Part shown: positions 45,170 through 54,900 of the stretch, piece by piece | Position numbering within the stretch: position 1 is the first letter of the stretch | How the letters are laid out: each line of letters starts with the position of its first letter | Assembly (NCBI RefSeq): GCF_008704205.1 | Contig: NZ_VXLC01000014.1 | Coordinates: forward strand, 62,001-126,000 | DNA length: 64,000 nt | Direction: 5' to 3' | Source: Nocardia colli | Lineage (GTDB): Bacteria > Actinomycetota > Actinomycetes > Mycobacteriales > Mycobacteriaceae | Program-made: the position numbers and the translations under genes | The notes under the pieces: generated by a model | What the model saw: the letters and a program-made list of their open reading frames with translations, nothing else | What the model was told of the DNA's origin: nothing | Databases searched by the model: none

Positions 45170-46681
45170 ATGGTCGCCGGGGACCGTGCAGTCGGCCGAA
45201 AGCCCAGCGTGCGCGGGAAATCCGAAGACTTACCCCGCTCCGAGAACTCCGCGCTGATCGACATCCCGCACGACCATCTACTGGACCGGGCGCTGGATCT
45301 GATCCCCGAGCGGCACCAGGTCCTCGCGACCCCGCCGCAGGGCAGCGAGACCACCGCGGTGCACGGCGACGCCGGGCTGCCCTACCTCGGACGAGTGCTC
45401 CAATACATGCGCTGGGGCCCGGCCGAGATGGTCGGCCGCTACCGCAAGTACGGACCGGTCTCCTTGAACACCTCGCTCGGCATCGACCGAGTGCTGGTCG
45501 CCGGGCCCGAGGCGCTCGACGAGGTGCTCGGCCGCCGTCGCCGCGACTTCGGCCAGGGCTGGGACTACTTCATCGGCCCGTTCTTCCGGCGCGGACTGCT
45601 GCTGCTCGAATTCGAGGAGCACAAATTCCATCGCCGGATCATGCAGCAGGCCTTCACCCGGGACCGGCTCGAAGCCCACCTCGCCGCGCTGACCCCGGTC
45701 GTGCGCACGAGCATCGATCGCTGGATTCCGCAGGGCGGCAACGCCGAACGGACGGTCCAGCTGTATCCGACGCTCAAGGAACTGACCCTGGACATCGCGG
45801 GCGAGACGTTCATGGGCGTCGATGTCGGCGCGCGACGCCGCCAGCTGATCGACGCGTTCATCGATTGCACGCACGCGGGCCTGGCGATCATCCGGCATTC
45901 GGTCCCCGGCGGCCACTGGCGATCGGGCCTGCGCGGCCGAAAAGTGTTGCAGGACTACTTCACCGGGATGCTGCCGGAGAAGCGGCGCACCGAGTCACCG
46001 GACTTCTTCTCCGGCCTGTGTCACGCGCGCAGCGAGGACGGCGGGGTGTTCGGCGACGCGGATGTGGTGAACCACATGATCTTCCTGATCATGGCCGCGC
46101 ACGACACCACGACGACCACCGCCACCGCCGTCGCCTACTACCTCGGCAAGCACCCCGAATGGCAGGAGCGGGTGCGCGCAGAGGTGCTCGCGCTCGACGG
46201 CGAAAAGGGCGGCGCGGCACCGACTATCACCGATCTGGAGGGTCTGCGCGATCTGGATCTGGTAATCAAGGAGAGCCTGCGGCTGATGCCGCCGGTGCCC
46301 GGGCTGTCCCGTCGTGCGGTGCGCGACACCGAGATCGCCGGTCACTACATTCCGGCGGGCACGCCGATCGATCTCGCCTATCAGGTCAACCATCTGCTAC
46401 CCGAATTGTGGACGCGCCCAGAGCTGTTCGATCCCGAACGATTCAACGAGCAACGGCGCGAAGACAAGTCGCATCGCCTGGCCTGGATGCCCTTCGGTGC
46501 GGGCGCGCACAAGTGCATCGGCATGCATTTCGGCACGTTCGAGGTGAAGACGGTCATCGCCGCGCTGGTGCGTGCGTACGCGTGGCAGATTCCGGACGCC
46601 TATCGAATGCCGTGGGGGTTCACGTCGATTCCGTTCCCGCGGGACGGAGCGCCGATGGTGTTGCGTCGGCGCTCCGCGTAA
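45170..46681 (+). CDS. Cytochrome P450
   Basis: This encodes 503 residues. The I-helix oxygen motif AAHDTTTTT, the ExxR (KESLRL) and the heme loop FGAGAHKCIG with ligand C449 are all present. It is on the long side for a bacterial P450 (usually 400-470) and has no membrane anchor. The GTPxDLAYQVNHLLPELW region is typical of class-I-like actinobacterial enzymes. Redox partners are not nearby. Substrate unknown. ATG 45170 has GGGAGG upstream. Confidence 0.92.
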   Translation: MVAGDRAVGRKPSVRGKSEDLPRSENSALIDIPHDHLLDRALDLIPERHQVLATPPQGSETTAVHGDAGLPYLGRVLQYMRWGPAEMVGRYRKYGPVSLNTSLGIDRVLVAGPEALDEVLGRRRRDFGQGWDYFIGPFFRRGLLLLEFEEHKFHRRIMQQAFTRDRLEAHLAALTPVVRTSIDRWIPQGGNAERTVQLYPTLKELTLDIAGETFMGVDVGARRRQLIDAFIDCTHAGLAIIRHSVPGGHWRSGLRGRKVLQDYFTGMLPEKRRTESPDFFSGLCHARSEDGGVFGDADVVNHMIFLIMAAHDTTTTTATAVAYYLGKHPEWQERVRAEVLALDGEKGGAAPTITDLEGLRDLDLVIKESLRLMPPVPGLSRRAVRDTEIAGHYIPAGTPIDLAYQVNHLLPELWTRPELFDPERFNEQRREDKSHRLAWMPFGAGAHKCIGMHFGTFEVKTVIAALVRAYAWQIPDAYRMPWGFTSIPFPRDGAPMVLRRRSA

Positions 46682-46702
46682 ACCGGTGTGCGCGTGGCGG
46701 GT

Positions 46703-47587
46703 TCAGCGCCCCGCGAACAACATCTCGGCGACCTTGGTGTCGGTCTCCGAGCCGTCGGTGAAGACGCCGCCGTCGCCGAGCGAGGTCATGATGGCCAGCG
46801 TGTAGCGCTCGCCGGGGCCGGCGAAGCCGACCGAGTTGACCACCCAGCCGCCCTGCTCCTGCGACCAGCCGTTCTTCAGGCCCGGCCGCATCGCCTGACC
46901 CGCGCCCCACACGCCCCAGTGCTGGTTGCTGTCCACCGCGCGCATGCGGTCCACCAGGTAGTTGCGGTCGTCCGGGTGCATGTTGTTGAGGATGTTGTCC
47001 ATCAACCGGTCCAGATCGGCGGCCGTGCACTTCTGGAACGACCAATCCGGGTACAGCGCGGTGTTGGTCGGCTGCGGGTCCAGGGTGGCCATGCCGTTGG
47101 CGCGGAACGCGTTGTTGAACGCCATCCGGTCCAGGCCCGAGTACTTGGTCCAGAGGATGTCGGCCGCGCCGTCGTTGGACGTGGCGAGCATCGCCTCCAT
47201 CGTTCCGCGGTCTTCCGGCGTCAGGTTGATCCGGCCGGTGCGCGCCCGGTTCAGCAGATCCTCGGCGATGGCGAGTTTGATCGTGGACGCGGTCCAGACC
47301 TTGTTCTCCGCGTTGGCATTCGCGTACACGCCGCCGGAGACCCGGTCGCGCACAACGTAACCGGTGACGCCGGGGCGCCCGGCCAGGTACTTGTCCACCG
47401 CGGCGATCCGGCTGCTCATATCGCAGTCGAAACCGGCCATGCACCCTTGGGTATGCGCGATGGGTACCGCGGCGGCACTGGGCAGCAGAGTTGGCGCGCT
47501 GGGGATGAGGATCGCCGCAGCGGCGAGGACACAGGCGGATGCGGCCACGCGGGGAACGGAACGGGTGGCGGGCGAGGGTTGACGCAC
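46703..47587 (-). CDS. Secreted beta-lactamase-like serine hydrolase
   Basis: This encodes 294 residues from a GTG at 47587, chosen because a signal peptide then follows at once (ASACVLAAAAILIPSAPTLLPSAAAVP); starts up to 47695 are possible. The active-site STIK motif (S-x-x-K), SNDGAAD (SDN-like) and LKNGW in place of K-T/S-G resemble class A beta-lactamase relatives that are not true lactamases. Two Cys in QGCMAGFDCDM are typical of this actinobacterial group. The substrate is unknown. It is convergent with the P450 gene. Confidence 0.75.
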   Translation of the reverse strand: MRQPSPATRSVPRVAASACVLAAAAILIPSAPTLLPSAAAVPIAHTQGCMAGFDCDMSSRIAAVDKYLAGRPGVTGYVVRDRVSGGVYANANAENKVWTASTIKLAIAEDLLNRARTGRINLTPEDRGTMEAMLATSNDGAADILWTKYSGLDRMAFNNAFRANGMATLDPQPTNTALYPDWSFQKCTAADLDRLMDNILNNMHPDDRNYLVDRMRAVDSNQHWGVWGAGQAMRPGLKNGWSQEQGGWVVNSVGFAGPGERYTLAIMTSLGDGGVFTDGSETDTKVAEMLFAGR

Positions 47588-47702
47588 GAGGCAACACGAT
47601 CGCACATCGGCGAGCCAGACGCACGTCTTGAGCTCGGGACCGGCGTGTGCTAAGCGATGTTGCGTACTTGCGCCCCAGCGGGTTTCAGCCACCACGCACA
47701 GT

Positions 47703-47909
47703 TCAGCGGAACGCGGCCTTCAGTTCCTCTACAGTGCGTCCATTGAGGCGGTAGCAGTGCTCGAACGCCTCGGTGTGCTGGTCGCGCGGCCACGAATGTA
47801 GGACGACCGTACGGCCGTAGCCTCGCGAGTTGACGAGCTCCCAACGATCTCCTACGCGGCGGACTGTGAACCCGCCTCGTGGAACCAGGGGAATCACCAT
47901 CGCAATCAT
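47703..47909 (-). CDS. Hypothetical 68-residue protein
   Basis: ATG 47909 has GAAAGG upstream. The peptide is compact and basic at first (VPRGGFTVRRVGDRWELVNSRGYGRTVVLHSW), then more acidic and helical, ending in LNGRTVEELKAAFR. The pattern looks like a folded small domain. It lies 115 bp upstream of the serine hydrolase on the same strand. I know no family. Confidence 0.45.
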   Translation of the reverse strand: MIAMVIPLVPRGGFTVRRVGDRWELVNSRGYGRTVVLHSWPRDQHTEAFEHCYRLNGRTVEELKAAFR

Positions 47910-48215
47910 GAACGCGAACCAGCCTTTCGGTGCAGCTCTCTCGTCCTCCCCGGTTCAGCACTGTTGCACATCGGGCGCGCGGATCCGAGCGGACACGGCG
48001 TAGGAATGTGTTCTTGTGTGGTTCATTTCACTCCAGTCACACAGGTAACGCGAAGAGGTCCGTTCGGAACTGCTTCGGGGTGGCAAAGTTGCCTCGGAGT
48101 CACTGGGCGTATAAACGTGCACGAAGCCCGGAGGCGATTCGCCGCGCGTGCGCGATCACCGATCAGTCGCGAGTCCCGGCGCCCGTCCGACTACTCCACC
48201 GACCGAGAGGCGCAG
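47910..48215 (+). other. Upstream region of recC with a weak promoter candidate
   Basis: This gap of about 305 bp holds no gene I can support. TTGCCT (48089) and TATAAA (48110) are 15 bp apart, about 100 bp before the recC start; the spacing is short, so support is weak. Longer in-frame recC starts in this region have no ribosome site. Confidence 0.3.
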
Positions 48216-51200
48216 ATGCCGCTGCACATCCACCGTGCCGAACGCGCCGATGTCCTGGCCGACGGACTCGCCGAGCTGCTGGCCACGCCGCTGCCCGACC
48301 CGTTCGCCACGGAGGTGGTCGCGGTGCCGGCCAAGGGGGTCGAGCGGTGGCTGACGCAGCGGTTGTCGTCGGTGCTCGGAGTGTCCGGGGCGGTGGCGTT
48401 CTCGGCGTCCTTCGATGCGGCCTCGACCGACGGTGTCGCGGCGAACATCCAGTTCCCGTCGCCGTCCGCGCTGGTCACGACCGCTTTGGCGGCGGCGAGC
48501 GGGGTTCGGCCGGAGGATGATCCATGGGCCGGCGAGCGGGTCGTGTGGACGTTGCTGCGGGTGATCGATGCCTCGCTCGGCGAGCCATGGTGCGCGGTGC
48601 TCGCCCGGCATCTGGGCGCGAACGACCCGGCCGGACACGACCATCGGATCGGCCGCCGCTACGCCACGGCCGCGCATGTGGCCGCGCTGTTCGACAATTA
48701 CGCGGCGCAGCGGCCCCGGCTGATCCTGGAGTGGGCCGCGGGTTCCGACACCGACGGCGCGGGAAATCCGGTGCCCGGCGATCTGCTGTGGCAGCCCGAA
48801 CTGTGGCGGCGGCTGCGCGCCGAGGTCGGTGCGCCGAGTCCGGCGGAGCGACTCGAGCCGGCGTGCGCGCGACTCCGGGCGGACGCTGAACTTGTTCCAT
48901 TTCCGGAGCGGTTTTCGTTGTTCGGCGCGACGCGGATGTCCACCGATCAGCTCGCGGTGTTGTCCGCGCTGGCGCAGACGCGGGAGATCCATCTGTGGCT
49001 GCCGCACCCGAGTCCGGTGATGTGGACCGAGCTGGCCGGGAGTCCGGCGGCGCGGTCGCGGGTGGCCGATCTCAGCGGGAGCGCGGTGAGTCATCCGCTG
49101 CTGGCGGGTCTGGCGCGGGATGTTCGCGAATTGCAGCAGCGGTTGGCGGAGTCCGTGGGCTCCGATACCCACTATCCGATCTCGGATGATCTTGTGGCGG
49201 ATAGTGATACGTCCGAGGTGACGCTGCTCGCGGCGGTGCAGGCGGGTATCCGCGACGATCGATGGCCGCCGGCCGCGGTGCGGGCCGGTGACGGGACCGT
49301 GCAGGTGCACGCCTGTCACGGACCCGCGCGACAGGTCGAGGTGCTGCGCGAATGCCTACTCGGACTGTTCGCCGCGGACGAGACCCTGGAACCGCGCGAC
49401 GTGCTGGTCATGTGCCCCGAGGTGGAGGCGTTCGCGCCGCTGGTGCGCGCGGCGTTCGGGCAGCGGGCGCCGGGATCGGTTGAGCAGGCGCCGGATTCGG
49501 GGCACCCGGCGCATCGCCTGCGGGTTCGGCTCGCGGATCGGGGCCGGGGCATCACCAATCCGCTGCTCGCGGTGATCGGAGTGCTGCTCGAGCTGGCCGA
49601 CGGCCGGGTCACCGTCACGCAGGTGCTCGATCTGGCCGCGGCCGAAACGGTCCGGCGGCGTTGCGGATTCGACGACGACGATATCGAGCGGCTGCGCGAG
49701 TGGGCCGCCGAGTCCGGCGCGCGCTGGGGGATCGGGCAGCGGCAGCGGCAGGCGTTCGGGCTGGCCGACTTCGCGCAGAACACGCTGAACGCCGCGGTGG
49801 ACCGCATCCTGCTCGGCGTCACCGCGGGCGAAACCTCTGAGGACTGGCTCGATCTCGCGCTGCCCCTGGATGACGTGGACAGCAACGATGTCGATCTGGC
49901 CGGTCGGTTCGCCGAATTCATCGACCGGCTCGCCGTCTGCCTGCGTGACCTGCGCGGCCCGCGTCCCGCGCACGAGTGGGCGGCGGTGCTCGGCCGCGCG
50001 CTGGATCTGCTGACGGACGTGCCGGATTCGCAGTCCTGGGTGCGCACCGAGGCCCGGCAGGAACTGGCCGCAGCCACCGAGCACGCCGGCGATGTGTCGC
50101 TGCGGCTGGCCGACGTCGGGGTGCTGCTGCACTCCCGGCTGGCCGCCCGGCCGACCCGGGCCAACTTCCGCACCGGCGAGTTGACCGTGTGCACGCTGGT
50201 GCCGATGCGGTCGGTGCCGCATCGCGTGGTGGTGCTGCTCGGGCTCGATGACGATGTGTTCCCGCGCACCAGCGGGGTGGACGGCGACGATGTGCTCGCC
50301 CGCAATCCGCTACTGGGCGAACGGGATCCGCGTAGCGAGGATCGGCAGCTGCTGCTCGACGCGATCCTGTCGGCCCAGGACAAGCTGCTGGTGTTGCACA
50401 CCGGTGCCGACCCGGTCACCGGCGCGCATCGGCCGCCCGCCATCCCGGTTGCCGAACTGCTCGATGTGCTGCGCGCTCAGGTCGGCGCGGATGGCATGGA
50501 CGCGGTGGTGACCCGACATCCGTTGCAGGCCTTCGATCGTCGTAACTTCCGCGCCGAACATCCGTTCAGCTTCGACACCGTCGCGCTGGCCGGCGCGCAG
50601 TCCGCCGGGCAGCCCTCGGTGCCACGCCCACCGTTCCTGCCGGAGCCGTTGCCGACGCCGGAACTCGCGGATGTCGCACTGGCCGACCTGATTTCGTTCG
50701 TCGAACACCCGATCCGCGCGTTCCTGTGGCAGCGGCTCGGCCTGCGCGTTCCCGAACACGAAGAGGACATCGCCGACCGGCTGCCCATCGAACTCGACGG
50801 CCTGGCGAAATGGGAACTGGGCGAACGCCTGCTGGCCGCCCGCCTGACCGGTGCGGACGCGGCCGGACTGCGCGCCGCCGAGTGGCGGCGAGGCACGTTG
50901 CCGCCCTTCGGTTTCGGCGCGGCGGTGCTCGACGAGGTGGAGCACACGGTGGACAAGCTGGTCCGCGCGTCGCAGGGCGACTACGACGGCAGCCCGCGCG
51001 CCGTCGACATCGCGGTCGATCTCGGCAACGGGCGCAGGCTCACCGGCACCGTCCCCGAGGTGCGCGGCGAGACCCTGGTCCGCACCACGTTCTCCCGGCT
51101 CGCCCCGAAACACCGGATCGCCGCCTGGGTCTCGCTGCTGGCCCTCGCGGTCACCGAGGACCGCTCCTGGCGCGCCGTCACCACCGGCCGCGGCCAATTC

Positions 51201-51605
51201 GGCCGCCCCGCATGGCGTTCGGAGATCACCGCCCCGGAAATGCCCGCCGCCCGCGGCATCCTGCGCGAACTAGTCGCCCTCCGCGACGCCGGACTCACCG
51301 AACCCCTCCCGATCACCCCCGGCGCGACTGCCGCCTACGCCGAACGCCGCTTCCGCGGCGCCACTGTCGACGAAGCCATCGTCGCCGCCGAACGCGAGTT
51401 CAACGGCGGCCCCAACGGCCCCGGCCCCTTCGGCGACCACACCGACCGCCACCTCCGCTACGTCTGGGGCCCGGCCCCCCGCCTCGAACACCTCATGGAA
51501 ACCCCCGCCCCACCCGGCGAGCCAGGGGAGACGACCCGCTTCGGCGCCCTCGCCCGACGCATGTGGGCACCCCTGCTGAGCGCCGAAAGCCAGGGCCAAC
51601 CGTGA
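48216..51605 (+). CDS. recC: Exodeoxyribonuclease V gamma subunit RecC
   Basis: This encodes 1129 residues. RecC senses Chi-like sites and holds the inactive helicase/nuclease folds of RecBCD. The opening HRAERADVLADGLAELL and EVVAVPAKGVERWL..LS is the RecC N-terminal signature; the C-terminal half has LVPMRSVPHRVVVLLGLDDDVFPR and a late nuclease-like DLISFVEHPIRAFLWQRLGL. ATG 48216 follows GAGAGG. It is followed by a GTGA-overlapped ORF and recB. In mycobacteria RecBCD serves mainly single-strand annealing, with AdnAB doing resection. Confidence 0.93.
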   Translation: MPLHIHRAERADVLADGLAELLATPLPDPFATEVVAVPAKGVERWLTQRLSSVLGVSGAVAFSASFDAASTDGVAANIQFPSPSALVTTALAAASGVRPEDDPWAGERVVWTLLRVIDASLGEPWCAVLARHLGANDPAGHDHRIGRRYATAAHVAALFDNYAAQRPRLILEWAAGSDTDGAGNPVPGDLLWQPELWRRLRAEVGAPSPAERLEPACARLRADAELVPFPERFSLFGATRMSTDQLAVLSALAQTREIHLWLPHPSPVMWTELAGSPAARSRVADLSGSAVSHPLLAGLARDVRELQQRLAESVGSDTHYPISDDLVADSDTSEVTLLAAVQAGIRDDRWPPAAVRAGDGTVQVHACHGPARQVEVLRECLLGLFAADETLEPRDVLVMCPEVEAFAPLVRAAFGQRAPGSVEQAPDSGHPAHRLRVRLADRGRGITNPLLAVIGVLLELADGRVTVTQVLDLAAAETVRRRCGFDDDDIERLREWAAESGARWGIGQRQRQAFGLADFAQNTLNAAVDRILLGVTAGETSEDWLDLALPLDDVDSNDVDLAGRFAEFIDRLAVCLRDLRGPRPAHEWAAVLGRALDLLTDVPDSQSWVRTEARQELAAATEHAGDVSLRLADVGVLLHSRLAARPTRANFRTGELTVCTLVPMRSVPHRVVVLLGLDDDVFPRTSGVDGDDVLARNPLLGERDPRSEDRQLLLDAILSAQDKLLVLHTGADPVTGAHRPPAIPVAELLDVLRAQVGADGMDAVVTRHPLQAFDRRNFRAEHPFSFDTVALAGAQSAGQPSVPRPPFLPEPLPTPELADVALADLISFVEHPIRAFLWQRLGLRVPEHEEDIADRLPIELDGLAKWELGERLLAARLTGADAAGLRAAEWRRGTLPPFGFGAAVLDEVEHTVDKLVRASQGDYDGSPRAVDIAVDLGNGRRLTGTVPEVRGETLVRTTFSRLAPKHRIAAWVSLLALAVTEDRSWRAVTTGRGQFGRPAWRSEITAPEMPAARGILRELVALRDAGLTEPLPITPGATAAYAERRFRGATVDEAIVAAEREFNGGPNGPGPFGDHTDRHLRYVWGPAPRLEHLMETPAPPGEPGETTRFGALARRMWAPLLSAESQGQP

Positions 51606-51904
51606 GCCGTGGTGACGAAGCGTGCCCGGTGTCGACCGGCGGTACCAGCGCGGCATCGAAGCGCGGTGATCGCGTGGGTGCAGCGTCGCGAATTGCGATG
51701 GAGACCGGTCGATCTGCGCGGATTCGGGATGGCCGGCCGGAGATCGGAGTGGTGGCGGACGGGTTGCGGGGTGGCGAATATGGGCCGGCCTGGCGTAGGT
51801 CGGCGGCGGGTGCGGTGATCGTCACGCGTGTCGGTGGCGCAACGGGATGCGGCGGACCGGCAGAATGGCACTTTCGGCGGGTCGAAAGGCGGGTGTTCGC
51901 GTGA
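51602..51904 (+). CDS. 100-residue bridging ORF between recC and recB
   Basis: GTG 51602 overlaps the recC stop by 4 nt and its own TGA (51902-51904) overlaps the recB GTG (51901) by 4 nt. The peptide is Gly/Arg/Ser-rich with low complexity (SRGDEACPVSTGGTSAASK..., GGATGCGGPAEWHF). It may be a real small subunit, or only a reading frame that keeps translation coupled across an insertion. No family is known to me. Without coupling, recB would lie 296 bp from recC. Confidence 0.45.
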   Translation: MSRGDEACPVSTGGTSAASKRGDRVGAASRIAMETGRSARIRDGRPEIGVVADGLRGGEYGPAWRRSAAGAVIVTRVGGATGCGGPAEWHFRRVERRVFA

Positions 51905-54900
51905 CCGTGCAAGACACCTCGTTCGTGGTGCCCGAGATGGAGGCGCCCGACAGGTTCGAGCCGTATGGTCCGCTGCCCACGGGGACGACCGTGCTGGAGG
52001 CGAGCGCGGGGACCGGCAAGACGCATGCGATCGTCGGGTTGGCGGTGCGGTATGTGGCCGAGGCCGGGATCGATGTCTCGCAGTTGCTGCTGGTGACGTT
52101 CAGCCGGGCAGCCACCCAGGAATTGCGTGAGCGCACCCGGGATCGGTTCGTGGTGGTCGCCGCGGGGCTGGCGGATCCTGATCTGGCTCGCGCGCACGCC
52201 GACGAACTGATCCGGCATCTGGCTCAGGCGGATCCGGACGAGGTGCGACGCCGCCGGGCCCGATTGCTCGCGGCTCTCTCGGATTTCGACGCGGGCACCA
52301 TCGCGACCACGCACAGCTTCTGCCAGCGAATGCTGGACGAACTCGGCCTGGCCGGCGAGCACGACCCCGGTTCGCGCCTGGTCGAGACGGTCGACGAGCT
52401 GATCGGCACGGTCGCCGACGACCTCTACCTGAACCGGTACGCCCGTACCGAACCGCCGTTCTCGGTCAAGGAGGCGCACACCCTGGCGCTGGCCGCCGTG
52501 CGCGACCGGCACGCGGTGCTGATGCCGAAGGGCGACTCCGCCGCGGGCGAACGGGTCGCCTTCGCGACCGCGGTGCGCGCGGAAACCGAACGCCGCAAAC
52601 GCCTGGCCGGACTGCGCGACTTCGACGACCTGCTCGTCCTGCTGCACGACGTGCTGGCCGACGACGAGCACGGCCCGCGCGCCTGCCGCCGCATCCGCGA
52701 GCGCTACCGCGTCGCGTTGGTCGACGAATTCCAGGACACCGACCCGTTGCAATGGGACATCCTGCGCCGCGCCTTCCACGGCCACACCACGCTGGTGCTG
52801 GTCGGCGACCCGAAACAGGCCATCTACGCGTTCCGCGGCGCGGAGGTGCTCAGCTACCTGGACGCGGTCGCGCACGCCGACACCCGCAAGGAACTCACCA
52901 CCAACTGGCGCAGCGACGCCGGTCTGCTCGCCGCGCTGGACCATCTGCAAGGCGGTGCGGCGTTGGGGCACAAGGAGATCACCGTTTACCCGGTGAACGC
53001 CACCCGTTCCTGGTCGCGCCTGTCCGGGCCGGACGAGCTGATCACGCCGCTGCGGATGCGGTGCCTGACCCGTACCGGCGCAGGGCCTTTGAACAAATCA
53101 GGGTTCCCCGCGGTCGGTCGGATGCGCGCGAAAGTCGCCGATGACCTTGCCGCAGACATCGTCCGGTTGCTCGAGTCCGATGTCTCGCTGGCCACCACTG
53201 CGCGACCGAACCATACTGGTCAACCATCTTCCGGGCGAACTGCCGGACCGGCGTTCGGTGAGGTGATCATCGAGCCGGCCATGGAACTGCGTGGGGCGCA
53301 GGAATCGAGTCTCGGCACCGATCGATCCAGCGCGGGGACCAGTTCGTCAGGCACGGCCGGACGTCGGAGTGATGGCGAGTCTTCAGCTGTCGCGCGCAGG
53401 CCGATCAGCCCCGGCGACATCGCTGTCCTGGTGCGTACGCGATCCCAAATCGATGTCGTACGAGCGGCTTTGGATCGGGTCGGCGTCGCCTCGGTGCTCG
53501 CTGGCGGCACCAGTGTGTTCGCGACCAGCAGCGCCACCGACTGGCTCTGGCTGCTGCGCGCACTGGAGCAGCCGCACCGCGGCGACCGAGTCCGGTTGGC
53601 CGCCTGCACGCCGCTGATCGGCGTCACCGCCGCCGAGATCGACAGTGGCGGAGCGGATCTGGTCGGCCGGGTCAGCGCGCAACTCCGCGATGCGGCGAGG
53701 CTGTTCGCCCGCGCCGGTTTCGCTGCCGTCTTCGAAAAGATCTCCGCCGAAGCGGATCTGGCGCACCGGCTGCTCGCCGTCGAGAACGGCGAGCGCCAGC
53801 TGACCGACCTGCGGCACATCGCCCAACTGCTCGATCAAGTCTCGCTCACCGAATCGCTCGGCCTGACCGCGTTGACCCGCTGGCTGGGCGATCGCGTGCG
53901 AGATCCCGCGTCGGGCACCGTCGCCGACCGCAGCCGCAGGCTCGACCGCGACGCCGCGGCCGTGCAGATCGCCACCGTGCACGCCAGCAAGGGCCTCGAA
54001 TTCCCCATCGTCTATTTGCCTTTCGCCTGGGACAACGCGAAGAACCCGTATCCGGCGACGCTGCTGTTCCACGACGACAACGACATGCGCGTGCTCGATG
54101 TCGGTGGGCAGGACGCGTCCGGTTACGCGGAACGCAAGCTGCGCAGCGAATCCGAAGAGGCGGGTGAGGAACTGCGCCTGCTGTACGTCGCGCTGACCCG
54201 GGCCATGTGCCAGGTCGTCGCCTGGTGGGCGCCGGCGATCACGACCGCGGCCTCGCCGCTGCACCGGATGATCCTCGGCCGCCCCGACGGCGGCGACACC
54301 GTTCCACCGCGCGCTTCGGTGCCCGCGGATGCCGTTGCGCCGGGACTGCTTTCGGCCTGGGCCGGGGGAGCGGCGGAGGCGATCTCGGTAACCGCCGTCG
54401 TCGGTACCGATGAGGTCGCGATCGAACGAGTGCGCACCGAACCCGTCACGGGTGAGCTGGCCGCCGCGCACTTCGACCGCAAGCTGGACCAGCACTGGCG
54501 TCGCACTTCGTATTCGGCGCTCACCGCCTCCGCGCACGGCCCCGTCACCCCGGAGCTGGAGATCGAACCCGAGGACAACCGTGGCCCCGCCGACGAGCCG
54601 AGCACCCCGGTCGTCGCCGAGGTCGAAGAGGTTTTCGCGGGCCCGGCCTCGCTGATGAACTCCCTGCCCTACGGCGCGGAGTTCGGCACCCTCGTGCACG
54701 GTGTGTTCGAGATGATCGATACGGACGCACCGGATCTCGCCGCCGAGGTGGACAAGCGCTGCCGCGCGGCCGTCGACGAGCTCATGGCCGAGGCCGACCC
54801 GGTCGTGCTCAGCACCGCCGTCCTCGCTTCGCTGCGTACTCCGCTCGGCATCGGCTCGCTCGCCGACATCTCGACCCGAGATCGCTTGAACGAGCTGGAA

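Noticed and set aside
47964..48215. 84-codon N-terminal extension of recC
   Set aside because: No ribosome site, and the RecC family signature starts at ATG 48216, which has GAGAGG upstream.
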